18,009 bases of DNA from Candidatus Methylomirabilota bacterium (GTDB lineage Bacteria; Methylomirabilota; Methylomirabilia; Methylomirabilales; 2-02-FULL-66-22), in contig JACQXP010000172.1 in the NCBI GenBank assembly GCA_016208645.1, positions 1-18,009 on the forward strand. Direction: 5' to 3'. A program made the position numbers and the translations under genes. Positions within the stretch are counted from its first letter, which is position 1; the number at the start of each line of letters is the position of its first letter. The notes under the pieces were generated by a model. That model was not told the origin of the DNA. It searched no databases and saw only the letters and a list, made by a program, of their open reading frames with translations. Positions 6,993-13,460 of this stretch are shown in pieces.

Positions 6993-8165
6993 TTATGACG
7001 CCGGCACTTCCCCGATCTGGACCCGGATCGTGCGCTTCTGCTTTTCGCGCAGGATGATGAGTTCGATGCTCTTTCCGATGTCCGCCTCGGCGATGATCCG
7101 TTGGAGTTGTCGGAGATCCTTCACCGCCTTGCCATCCACGCTGAGGATCAGGTCTCCTGTCTTCAGTCCGGCCGCCTCCGCGGGGCTCTTGGGCATCACC
7201 TGGTTCACCAGGATCCCCTCGTCAACCCCCACACCGAAGCTCTTGGCCAGCTCCGGGGTGAGCGACTGGATGCCCACCCCCAGCCATCCCCGCGTCACCT
7301 TCCCCTTCTTGACGAGATCCTCCATCACCTTGCGGGCCATGTTGACCGGGATGGCAAAGCCGATCCCCTGTCCCGAGGCCACGATGGCCGTGTTGATGCC
7401 GATGACCTCGCCCCGGATGTTCAGGAGCGGGCCCCCGCTGTTGCCCGGATTGATGGACGCATCCGTCTGGATGAAGTTCTCGTAGGCGGCGATCCCGACC
7501 TCGGAGCGGCCGGTGGCGCTGATGACCCCGACCGTCAGGGTGTGGTCCAGGCCGAAGGGGTTGCCGATGGCAATGGCCCACTCGCCCACGTGGAGGGTGT
7601 CCGAGTTGCCCAGGGCCACGACCGGCAGCTCCTCTTTGGTGGAGACGCGGATCACGGCCAGGTCGGTCTTCGGATCGGTGCCGACCACCTTGCCCTTGGC
7701 CTCTTGCTTGTTCGCGAACCTGACGGTGATCTCGTCCGCGTCCTTGACCACGTGATTGTTCGTCAGGATCAGCCCGCCCTTGTCAATGATGACCCCAGAG
7801 CCGAGGCTCGTCTGCCTGCGGCGGGGCATCCCCTCGAAGAACCGATCGAAGAAGTCGCGGAAGAAGGGCTCATTGCCGAAGGGGCGGAACAGCTCGGTCG
7901 GGGGCCGACCCTTCCCCGAGGTGACCGTGCTGATGTTGACCACCGCGGGAGTCACCAGCTCGGCGACTCTGACGAAGGGATTCCCGGGCACGGTCCCTCC
8001 TTCCTTGGACGGTGAGGCAGGAGAGGGACCGAACAATCCTCGGGCGGGGCCCGCCCCCGAAGTGGCCGGCTTGGTCAGGGCCCCGTGGACGTAGATGCCC
8101 AAGCTGAAGAATGCCAGTGCGTAGAGCGCGAGTGTGAGCGCCTTGAACCAGCGGCTAGTCAACAT
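6993..8165 (-). CDS. htrA: HtrA/Deg-family serine protease with one PDZ domain
   Basis: The protein is 390 residues from ATG 8165, preceded by AGAAAGG. Residues 7-30 are a membrane anchor or signal peptide (LTLALYALAFFSLGIYVHGAL). A linker rich in Gly and Pro follows to about residue 60. The trypsin-like domain carries the full triad: His138 in LTNNHVV, Asp168 in KTDLAVI and Ser243 in INPGNSGGP. A single PDZ domain runs from about 290 to 385 (GWLGVGIQSLTPELAKSFG, then SPAEAAGLKTGDLILSVDG). The Phe-rich loop with FRPFGNEPFFRDFFDRFF before the catalytic domain resembles the LA-loop region of Deg proteases. It degrades misfolded periplasmic proteins; the single PDZ and possible anchor recall DegS, but regulation of an anti-sigma factor cannot be claimed. 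It is transcribed divergently from dnaK, from its own strong promoter, which suits a stress role. Confidence 0.93.
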   Translation of the reverse strand: MLTSRWFKALTLALYALAFFSLGIYVHGALTKPATSGAGPARGLFGPSPASPSKEGGTVPGNPFVRVAELVTPAVVNISTVTSGKGRPPTELFRPFGNEPFFRDFFDRFFEGMPRRRQTSLGSGVIIDKGGLILTNNHVVKDADEITVRFANKQEAKGKVVGTDPKTDLAVIRVSTKEELPVVALGNSDTLHVGEWAIAIGNPFGLDHTLTVGVISATGRSEVGIAAYENFIQTDASINPGNSGGPLLNIRGEVIGINTAIVASGQGIGFAIPVNMARKVMEDLVKKGKVTRGWLGVGIQSLTPELAKSFGVGVDEGILVNQVMPKSPAEAAGLKTGDLILSVDGKAVKDLRQLQRIIAEADIGKSIELIILREKQKRTIRVQIGEVPAS

Positions 8166-8197
8166 GTCTGACCTTTCTGCAAGATGGGGTTGCCCGC

Positions 8198-8226
8198 ATT
8201 AAAAGGCAGGTGGCCTTCCATGTCAA
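8198..8226 (-). promoter_or_regulatory. Strong sigma-70-type promoter of htrA
   Basis: On the minus strand TTGACA (8226-8221) and TTTAAT (8203-8198) are spaced by exactly 17 bp. Transcription would start near 8190, giving a leader of about 25 nt with the AGAAAGG ribosome site. Confidence 0.75.
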
Positions 8227-8259
8227 GAAGATGGGCACGGCCGCATGATGGGGTGGGGT

Positions 8260-8282
8260 GGACCTGCCTCGATGGCGGGTCC
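8260..8282. promoter_or_regulatory. 23-bp dyad between divergent htrA and dnaK promoters
   Basis: GGACCTGCC (8260-8268) and GGCGGGTCC (8274-8282) form an inverted repeat with 5-bp centre TCGAT and a single T/G departure from perfect symmetry. It lies between the two -35 boxes, about 34 bp from that of htrA and 44 bp from that of dnaK, where an operator would sit. No known regulator site is recognised. Confidence 0.45.
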
Positions 8283-8325
8283 GATCGGTTCCTCAGAGGT
8301 ACCAGTCTATGCACCAAATGGGAGA

Positions 8326-8346
8326 CTTGACAGGGTTCGGCTCAGG
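8326..8346 (+). promoter_or_regulatory. HAIR-like inverted repeat (putative HspR operator) at dnaK promoter
   Basis: CTTGACA (8326-8332), a 7-bp spacer, and GCTCAGG (8340-8346) reproduce the geometry of the HspR-associated inverted repeat CTTGAGT-N7-ACTCAAG, with five of seven matches in each arm. The left arm coincides with the -35 box, so part of the match is expected anyway. Binding would block RNA polymerase at dnaK. Confidence 0.5.
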
Positions 8347-8355
8347 TTTTATATT
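8327..8355 (+). promoter_or_regulatory. Strong sigma-70-type promoter of the dnaK cluster
   Basis: TTGACA (8327-8332) and TATATT (8350-8355) are separated by exactly 17 bp. Transcription should start near 8362, giving a leader of about 67 nt to the dnaK GTG at 8429. A sigma-32 type box or CIRCE element was not found, consistent with repressor control by HspR. Confidence 0.8.
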
Positions 8356-8428
8356 AGCCATGGCATGAGCAAGACACCGGAATCATTGGGTTCCATTCCA
8401 GGGAGGTAACCTAGCCAGGAGGGCAGCC

Positions 8429-10342
8429 GTGGGGAAAGTCATCGGGATTGACCTTGGGACAACGAACTCTGTGGTGGCCGTCATGGAAGGCGGCGACCCC
8501 GTGGTGATCACGAACGCCGAGGGCGGTCGGCTGACCCCCTCTGTGGTGGCCTTCACCAAGGATGGGGAGCGCCTGGTCGGCCAGGTGGCCCGCCGCCAGG
8601 CCATCACCAACCCGGAGAATACCATTTTCTCCATCAAGCGCTTCATGGGTCGCCGGCATGGCGAGGTCACCCACGAGATCACGCTGGTGCCGTACAAGGT
8701 GGTGGCGGCCAACGGGGATGTCCGGGTGGAGGCGCGCGGGAAGCAGTATTCGCCGCCCGAGATCTCCGCCATGATCCTCCAGAAGCTCAAGGAATCGGCC
8801 GAGGCCTACCTGGGCGAGAAGGTGACCCAGGCGGTGATCACCGTCCCGGCCTACTTCAACGACAGCCAGCGCCAGGCCACCAAGGATGCGGGGAAGGTCG
8901 CGGGTCTGGAGGTCCTGCGGATCGTCAACGAGCCGACGGCCGCCTCGCTGGCGTATGGACTGGAGAAGAAGAAGGACGAGAAGATCGCCGTCTTCGACCT
9001 GGGCGGTGGCACCTTCGACATCTCCATCCTGGAGTTGGGGGAGGGGGTGTTCGAGGTCAAGTCCACCAACGGGGATACGCATCTCGGGGGCGACGACTTC
9101 GACGATCGCATCATCCGGTGGCTGGTGGACGAGTTCAAGAAGGACCAGGGGATCGACCTCAGCAAGGACCGCATGGCGCTCCAGCGCCTGAAGGAGGCGG
9201 CCGAGAAGGCCAAGTGCGAGCTAAGCACGACCCTGGAGACGGAGATCAACCTCCCCTTCGTCACGGCCGATGCCTCCGGGCCGAAGCACCTGAACCTCAA
9301 GCTGACCCGGGCGAAGCTGGAGCAACTGGTGGACGACCTGATCCAGCGGACCATCGGCCCCTGCCGCCAGGCGCTGAAAGATGCCGGGCTGGAATCGGCC
9401 CAGATCGACGAGGTGGTCCTGGTGGGCGGCCAGACCCGGATGCCCAAGGTGCAGCAGATCGTGAAGGACTTCTTCGGGAAAGAGCCCCACAAGGGGGTCA
9501 ACCCGGACGAGGTGGTGGCCGTCGGCGCCGCCATCCAGGCCGGGGTGCTGGTGGGCGATGTCAAGGACGTGGTCCTCCTGGACGTCACCCCGCTCAGCCT
9601 GGGGATCGAGACGCTGGGCGGGGTCATGACCCGGCTGATCGAACGGAACACCACCATCCCCACCCGGAAGAGCGAGATCTTCACCACCGCGGCGGACAAC
9701 CAGACGAGCGTGGAGATCCATGTCCTCCAGGGCGAGCGGGAGATGGCCCGGGACAACCGGACCCTGGGTAAGTTCCATCTGGTCGGCATCCCGTCGGCGC
9801 CGCGGGGCGTGCCGCAGATCGAAGTGACCTTCGACATTGACGCCAATGGGATCGTGAACGTGTCGGCCAAGGACATGGCCACCGGCAAGGAGCAGGCCAT
9901 CACCATCACCGCTTCCTCAGGCCTGTCCAAGGACGACATTGACAAGATGGTGAAGGATGCCGACCGGCACGCGGAGGAGGACAAGAAGCGCCGGGCCGAC
10001 ATCGAGACCCGCAATCAAGCCGACAGCCTGGTCTACAACACCGAGAAGATGCTGAACGAGAACCGGGAGAAGATCCCGGTGGCGGACATCCAGCCGATCG
10101 AGGACGCCCTGGCGCAGGCCAAGGAGGCCCTGAAGAGCGAAGAGATGGACAAGATCCGGCAGGCCATGGACACGCTCACCAAGGCCTCGCACCGCCTGGC
10201 CGAAGTCATGTACAAGCAGGCCAGCGAGAAGCAGGCGGCGAGCGGGTCCGGGGACGGCAAGGAGGCCCAGGCCAAGGGCGGGCCCGCCGAGGGCGAAGTC
10301 GTGGACGCCGAATTCGAGGATCTCGGCAAGAACAAGAAATAG
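8429..10342 (+). CDS. dnaK: Molecular chaperone DnaK (Hsp70)
   Basis: The 637-residue protein starts with GTG 8429 behind AGGAGG at 8417-8422, six bases away. The N-terminus reads GKVIGIDLGTTNSVVAVMEGG, the ATP phosphate loop. Further ATPase motifs are VPAYFNDSQRQATKDAG, NEPTAASLAYG, VFDLGGGTFDISILE and VLVGGQTRMPKVQ. The interdomain linker is VVLLDVTPLSLGIETLGG near residue 390, followed by the beta-sandwich substrate domain and a helical lid to about 605. The charged C-terminus ends VVDAEFEDLGKNKK as in bacterial DnaK. It binds exposed hydrophobic segments in the cytoplasm in an ATP cycle driven by DnaJ and GrpE. grpE is absent from this cluster, so it must be elsewhere or lacking. It is first in the run dnaK-hsp20-dnaJ-hspR. 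Length and motifs are normal. Confidence 0.98.
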   Translation: MGKVIGIDLGTTNSVVAVMEGGDPVVITNAEGGRLTPSVVAFTKDGERLVGQVARRQAITNPENTIFSIKRFMGRRHGEVTHEITLVPYKVVAANGDVRVEARGKQYSPPEISAMILQKLKESAEAYLGEKVTQAVITVPAYFNDSQRQATKDAGKVAGLEVLRIVNEPTAASLAYGLEKKKDEKIAVFDLGGGTFDISILELGEGVFEVKSTNGDTHLGGDDFDDRIIRWLVDEFKKDQGIDLSKDRMALQRLKEAAEKAKCELSTTLETEINLPFVTADASGPKHLNLKLTRAKLEQLVDDLIQRTIGPCRQALKDAGLESAQIDEVVLVGGQTRMPKVQQIVKDFFGKEPHKGVNPDEVVAVGAAIQAGVLVGDVKDVVLLDVTPLSLGIETLGGVMTRLIERNTTIPTRKSEIFTTAADNQTSVEIHVLQGEREMARDNRTLGKFHLVGIPSAPRGVPQIEVTFDIDANGIVNVSAKDMATGKEQAITITASSGLSKDDIDKMVKDADRHAEEDKKRRADIETRNQADSLVYNTEKMLNENREKIPVADIQPIEDALAQAKEALKSEEMDKIRQAMDTLTKASHRLAEVMYKQASEKQAASGSGDGKEAQAKGGPAEGEVVDAEFEDLGKNKK

Positions 10343-10383
10343 CCCCGCAACCCGCTCGCGGGAGGCAGCCGGCGTGCGGGGCT
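10341..10383 (+). other. Intercistronic stem-loop between dnaK and hsp20
   Basis: AGCCCCGCA (10341-10349) pairs perfectly with TGCGGGGCT (10375-10383). Inside it CCCGC (10351-10355) can pair with GCGGG (10358-10362). The hairpin starts at the dnaK stop codon and ends 27 nt before the hsp20 ATG, leaving the AGGGAGG ribosome site free. No T-run follows, so it is more likely a leaky attenuator, RNA-processing site or 3'-end stabiliser than a full terminator. Confidence 0.5.
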
Positions 10384-10409
10384 CCGTGCCGCCAGGGAGG
10401 GAAGTGCAC

Positions 10410-10856
10410 ATGGCCGTGGTGAAGTGGGATCCGTTCCGGGATCTGCTGTCCATCCAGGACCGCATGAACAAGCTGTTCGAGCAGACGCTGTCCCGCTCGC
10501 GGGTTGAGGAGGGGATCGCGGCATCCACCTGGGCCCCGGCGGTGGACATCTACGAGACGCCGGAGACCATCGTGATGAAGGCCGAGCTTCCCGGCCTCAC
10601 CCGGGAGGACATCGAGATCCAGATTCGCGACAACACCCTCACCCTCAAAGGGGAGCGGCGCTTCGCCAAGGATGTGCAGGAGGAGAACTACCTCCGGATC
10701 GAGCGGGCCTATGGGGCCTTTCAGCGGAGCTTCACGCTGCCCGCGACCGTCCAGCAGGAGAACATCCGCGCCGTCTTCCGGGATGGGGTTCTCGAGCTGA
10801 CGCTGCCGAAGGCGGAAGGGCCCAAGCCGAAGAAGATCGCCATCGAGGTGCGATGA
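10410..10856 (+). CDS. Small heat-shock protein, Hsp20/alpha-crystallin family
   Basis: The 148-residue protein starts at ATG 10410, behind AGGGAGG at 10394-10400; an in-frame GTG at 10374 lies within the upstream hairpin and is rejected. The N-terminal arm MAVVKWDPFRDLLSIQDRMNKLFE is typical of class A bacterial small Hsps. The alpha-crystallin domain runs from about 40 to 135: PAVDIYETPETIVMKAELPG, then DNTLTLKGER, the RIERAYGAFQRSFTLP strand and DGVLELTLPK. The C-terminal KKIAIEV contains the I-x-I oligomerisation motif. The protein forms oligomers that hold unfolding proteins in a refoldable state for DnaK, without ATP. Its place inside the dnaK cluster, between dnaK and dnaJ, fits a hand-over role and co-regulation by HspR. 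Confidence 0.95.
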   Translation: MAVVKWDPFRDLLSIQDRMNKLFEQTLSRSRVEEGIAASTWAPAVDIYETPETIVMKAELPGLTREDIEIQIRDNTLTLKGERRFAKDVQEENYLRIERAYGAFQRSFTLPATVQQENIRAVFRDGVLELTLPKAEGPKPKKIAIEVR

Positions 10857-10933
10857 GGATGAACCGGCCGTTCGAGAGCCTCCCGGGCCAGGGCCGGGGG
10901 CACATGCAGGCCGCTTGCCCTGGGGAGTAGGGG

Positions 10934-12043
10934 ATGGCGAAGCGGGATTACTACGACGTCCTGGGGCTGCGCCGAGGCGCCTCGGATCAGGAGATCAAGC
11001 GGGCCTACCGGAAGCTCGCGCGGAAATGCCATCCCGACGTCAACCCGGGCGACAAGGCCGCCGAGGCGAAGTTCAAGGAAATCAGCGAGGCCAACGAGGT
11101 CCTGGGCGACCCGGAGAAGCGCCGCCGCTACGATCAACTCGGCCACGAGGTGTTCGCGGCCGGGGCGCGCGGGCCCGAGGCCGGCGGCGGATTCGGGGGG
11201 TTCGATTTCAACCGCGTGGACTTCGGGTCCGGGGGGCCTGGCGATCTGGGCGATCTCCTGTCGGACTTCTTCGGCCGGCGGGGTCAGCCCGAGGCCCCCG
11301 GACCCGGCACGGGGGAGGATCTCCATTACAGCCTGGATATCACCTTCGAGGACGCGATCCGGGGCCTGGCCACGGAGATCAGTCTCCAGAAGCACTCCCG
11401 GTGCGGCAAATGCGGCGGCTCGGGGGCCCGGCCCGGGAGCGCGCTGGAACCCTGCCCTCACTGCGGCGGCAGCGGGCGGATCCGGGGCCACCGGCTGTTG
11501 CGGACGAGCCAGGCCTGCTCGCGGTGCCGGGGCAACGGCAAGATCAGTCGCGAGGCGTGTACGACCTGTGGCGGCCGGGGGGTGATCTTCGGGACCGAGC
11601 GGATCGCCGTGAAGATCCCTCCGGGGGTGGATAACGGCTCGCGGGTCCGCCTCCAGGGGATGGGAGAGCCGGGCCGCAATGGGGGCCCTTCGGGCGACCT
11701 GTACATCATCACCCGGGTTCGCCCCCACCCGGTGCTGGAACGGAAAGGCGACAACCTGTACGTCGAGGTTCCGATCACGATCACCGAGGCGGCCCTGGGC
11801 GCCAAGATCGAGGTCCCGACCATTGACGGGATGACCAGCATGCGCATCCCGCCTGAGACCAGCAGCGGCCAGGTCTTCCGCCTGCGGGGCAAGGGGGTTC
11901 TCCACCTCAAGGGCGGCGGGCAGGGGGATCAGTTCGTGACCGTCAAGATTGTGCCCCCGAGGAATCTGGATGCCCGGTCGCAGGAATTGCTGCGAGAGTT
12001 CGCCCGGTTGAATCCCGGCGACCCGCGACGCGGACGGGGTTGA
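10934..12043 (+). CDS. dnaJ: Co-chaperone DnaJ (Hsp40, type I)
   Basis: The 369-residue protein starts at ATG 10934, with GGGGAG about 8 bases upstream. The J-domain covers residues 1-70, with the HPD triad at 33-35 (KCHPDVNP) that stimulates DnaK ATPase. A Gly/Phe-rich region follows (about 78-125). The zinc-binding domain has all four CxxCxGxG modules: Cys157/160, 174/177, 195/198 and 209/212. The C-terminal peptide-binding domains run from about 217 to 355, with GVDNGSRVRLQGMGEPG and GDLYIITRVRPHPVLERKGDNL. The protein delivers substrates to DnaK and triggers ATP hydrolysis. It follows hsp20 by 77 bp and precedes hspR by 39 bp on the same strand, so the genes probably share a transcript. 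The short basic tail DPRRGRG is unremarkable. Confidence 0.97.
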   Translation: MAKRDYYDVLGLRRGASDQEIKRAYRKLARKCHPDVNPGDKAAEAKFKEISEANEVLGDPEKRRRYDQLGHEVFAAGARGPEAGGGFGGFDFNRVDFGSGGPGDLGDLLSDFFGRRGQPEAPGPGTGEDLHYSLDITFEDAIRGLATEISLQKHSRCGKCGGSGARPGSALEPCPHCGGSGRIRGHRLLRTSQACSRCRGNGKISREACTTCGGRGVIFGTERIAVKIPPGVDNGSRVRLQGMGEPGRNGGPSGDLYIITRVRPHPVLERKGDNLYVEVPITITEAALGAKIEVPTIDGMTSMRIPPETSSGQVFRLRGKGVLHLKGGGQGDQFVTVKIVPPRNLDARSQELLREFARLNPGDPRRGRG

Positions 12044-12082
12044 GGGTCGGGAGGCCGGTCACCGAACCGCCCCCGAGGGCCG

Positions 12083-12484
12083 ATGCCAAAGCAGAAACGT
12101 GCCCTGTACATGATCAGCGTCGTGGCGGAGATGTTCGCCATCCACCCCCAGACGCTGCGTGCCTACGAACGGGAGGGTCTCCTCCGTCCGGCCCGGACCG
12201 ACGGCAACACCCGGCTCTACTCCCAGGAGGATCTCGAGCGGATCGAATTGATCCTCCGGCTCACCAAGGATTTGGGCGTCAACCTGGCGGGGGTCGAGGT
12301 GATCCTCAACATGCGCGAGCGCATGAATGACATGCAAGGGCGCATGAACGAGATGTTCCAGGAGATGCTCCGCCGCATGGAGACGGAATTCAAGCACCTG
12401 GAGCACGAGCAGCAGAACGCCGAAGGGCTGGTGCCGGTGGGGCGGAAGGGGATCGTCCGGCGCGTCCCCATCGCGGAGGGCTGA
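12083..12484 (+). CDS. hspR: HspR-type MerR-family heat-shock repressor
   Basis: The 133-residue protein starts at ATG 12083, with a weak GAGGG site at 12074-12078. Residues about 8-60 are a MerR-type winged helix-turn-helix of the HspR subgroup: YMISVVAEMFAIHPQTLR, then YEREGLLRPARTDGNTRLYS and DLERIELILRLTKDLGVNLAGV. HspR proteins bind the HAIR inverted repeat and repress dnaK operons, often with DnaK itself as co-repressor. Here the gene ends the dnaK cluster, and a HAIR-like site overlaps the dnaK promoter, suggesting feedback control. Residues 77-99 form a methionine-lined heptad helix (Met77, 81, 84, 88, 91, 95, 99) followed by an acidic and His-containing stretch and a basic end (GRKGIVRRVP). 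No metal-binding cysteines are present. Repressor function is inferred from family and position. Confidence 0.9.
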   Translation: MPKQKRALYMISVVAEMFAIHPQTLRAYEREGLLRPARTDGNTRLYSQEDLERIELILRLTKDLGVNLAGVEVILNMRERMNDMQGRMNEMFQEMLRRMETEFKHLEHEQQNAEGLVPVGRKGIVRRVPIAEG

Positions 12485-12508
12485 GCGCGCACGGCAGGGT
12501 CACCCGCC

Positions 12509-12537
12509 TTGACAGGGTGGGATGCCTCCTCTATCCT
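12509..12537 (+). promoter_or_regulatory. Promoter of htpX
   Basis: TTGACA (12509-12514) and TATCCT (12532-12537) are spaced 17 bp apart. CACCC and GGGTG (12501-12505 and 12515-12519) are symmetrical about the -35. The first 11 bases, CTTGACAGGGT, are shared with the dnaK promoter, but the right arm of the HAIR-like site is absent. The leader to htpX would be about 58 nt. Confidence 0.6.
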
Positions 12538-12601
12538 GCTGCTGTGTGACGGGAAGCGAAACGACGTCCAGTGGCCATTCCGTACTGAAGGAGTTCGACC
12601 G

Positions 12602-13459
12602 ATGTCCAACACGCTGAAGACGACGGCCCTCTTGGCCGCCCTCACCGTCCTGTTCATCCTGATCGGCGGGATGGTGGGGGGCGAGCAGGGCATGCTGATG
12701 GCCTTCCTGTTTGCCGGCCTGATGAACTTCGCCTCCTACTGGTGGTCCGACCGGATCGTCCTGTGGATGTACGGGGCCCAGGAGGTGAGCCAGGCGGAGG
12801 CCCCCGAGTTCCACGCACTGGTGCGGCGCCTGGCGCAGCGGGCGGGCCTGCCCATGCCGCGGGTCTACATCATCCCGACGGATACGCCCAATGCCTTCGC
12901 CACGGGCCGCAACCCGGATCACGCCGCCGTGGCCGCCACCCAGGGCATCCTGCGGATCCTCAGCCCGGACGAACTCGAGGGGGTGATGGCCCACGAGCTG
13001 GGCCACGTGCGCCATCGCGACATCCTGATCTCCACCGTCGCGGCGACCCTGGCCGGGGCCATCATGATGCTGGCGCGGATGGCCCAGTGGGCCGCCTGGT
13101 TCGGGGGGGGCCGGAGCAGCGAGGAGGACGAGGGCGGCGCCGGCGGAATTCTCGGGCTGGTGCTGCTGGCGATCCTGGCCCCCCTGGCGGCGATGCTGAT
13201 CCAGATGGCCATCTCCCGGGCGCGGGAATACCTGGCCGACGCGGCCGGCGCCCAGATCAGCCGCAAGCCCTGGGCGCTGGCGGATGCCCTGGAGAAGCTG
13301 GAGCGGGCCGCCACGGCCGTGCCGCTGGAGGCCAATCCCGCCACGGCCCATCTCTTCATCGTGAACCCCCTGGCTGGGGGGAGCCTGCTGCGCCTCTTCT
13401 CGACCCACCCGCCCGTCGAGGAGCGGGTGGCGCGCCTGCGGGCCATGCGGATCGCCTGA
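12602..13459 (+). CDS. htpX: HtpX-family membrane zinc metalloprotease
   Basis: The 285-residue protein starts at ATG 12602 with AAGGAG eight bases upstream. The in-frame TTG at 12509 is the -35 box of the promoter and is not a start. Two transmembrane helices lie at about 6-24 and 29-46, followed by a cytoplasmic stretch, then the zinc site HELGH at 131-135. Further hydrophobic segments lie near 142-162 and 178-200, and the third zinc ligand is expected in AREYLADA (Glu). This is the M48B peptidase layout, and E. coli HtpX is of similar size. The enzyme degrades misfolded inner-membrane proteins alongside FtsH. The neighbouring HspR/DnaK cluster suggests heat induction, but its own promoter shows only half of the HAIR motif. 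A lipoprotein gene starts 2 nt after its stop, which implies translational coupling. Confidence 0.95.
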   Translation: MSNTLKTTALLAALTVLFILIGGMVGGEQGMLMAFLFAGLMNFASYWWSDRIVLWMYGAQEVSQAEAPEFHALVRRLAQRAGLPMPRVYIIPTDTPNAFATGRNPDHAAVAATQGILRILSPDELEGVMAHELGHVRHRDILISTVAATLAGAIMMLARMAQWAAWFGGGRSSEEDEGGAGGILGLVLLAILAPLAAMLIQMAISRAREYLADAAGAQISRKPWALADALEKLERAATAVPLEANPATAHLFIVNPLAGGSLLRLFSTHPPVEERVARLRAMRIA

Positions 13460-13460
13460 C

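Noticed and set aside
8166..8428. CIRCE element or sigma-32 promoter upstream of dnaK
   Set aside because: No TTAGCACTC-N9-GAGTGCTAA or CTTGAA/CCCCAT pair is present; a sigma-70 promoter with HAIR-like repeat explains the region.
8851..10014. 387-residue minus-strand open frame inside dnaK
   Set aside because: It is the antisense of a fully conserved DnaK; its Ser/Arg/Thr-rich translation has no domain.
10721..11905. 394-residue minus-strand open frame across hsp20 and dnaJ
   Set aside because: Antisense shadow of two certain genes, rich in Ala/Pro/Arg, without motif or start signals.
12509..12601. Upstream TTG start for htpX
   Set aside because: The TTG is part of the -35 box TTGACA, and ATG 12602 has a good ribosome site and gives normal HtpX length.
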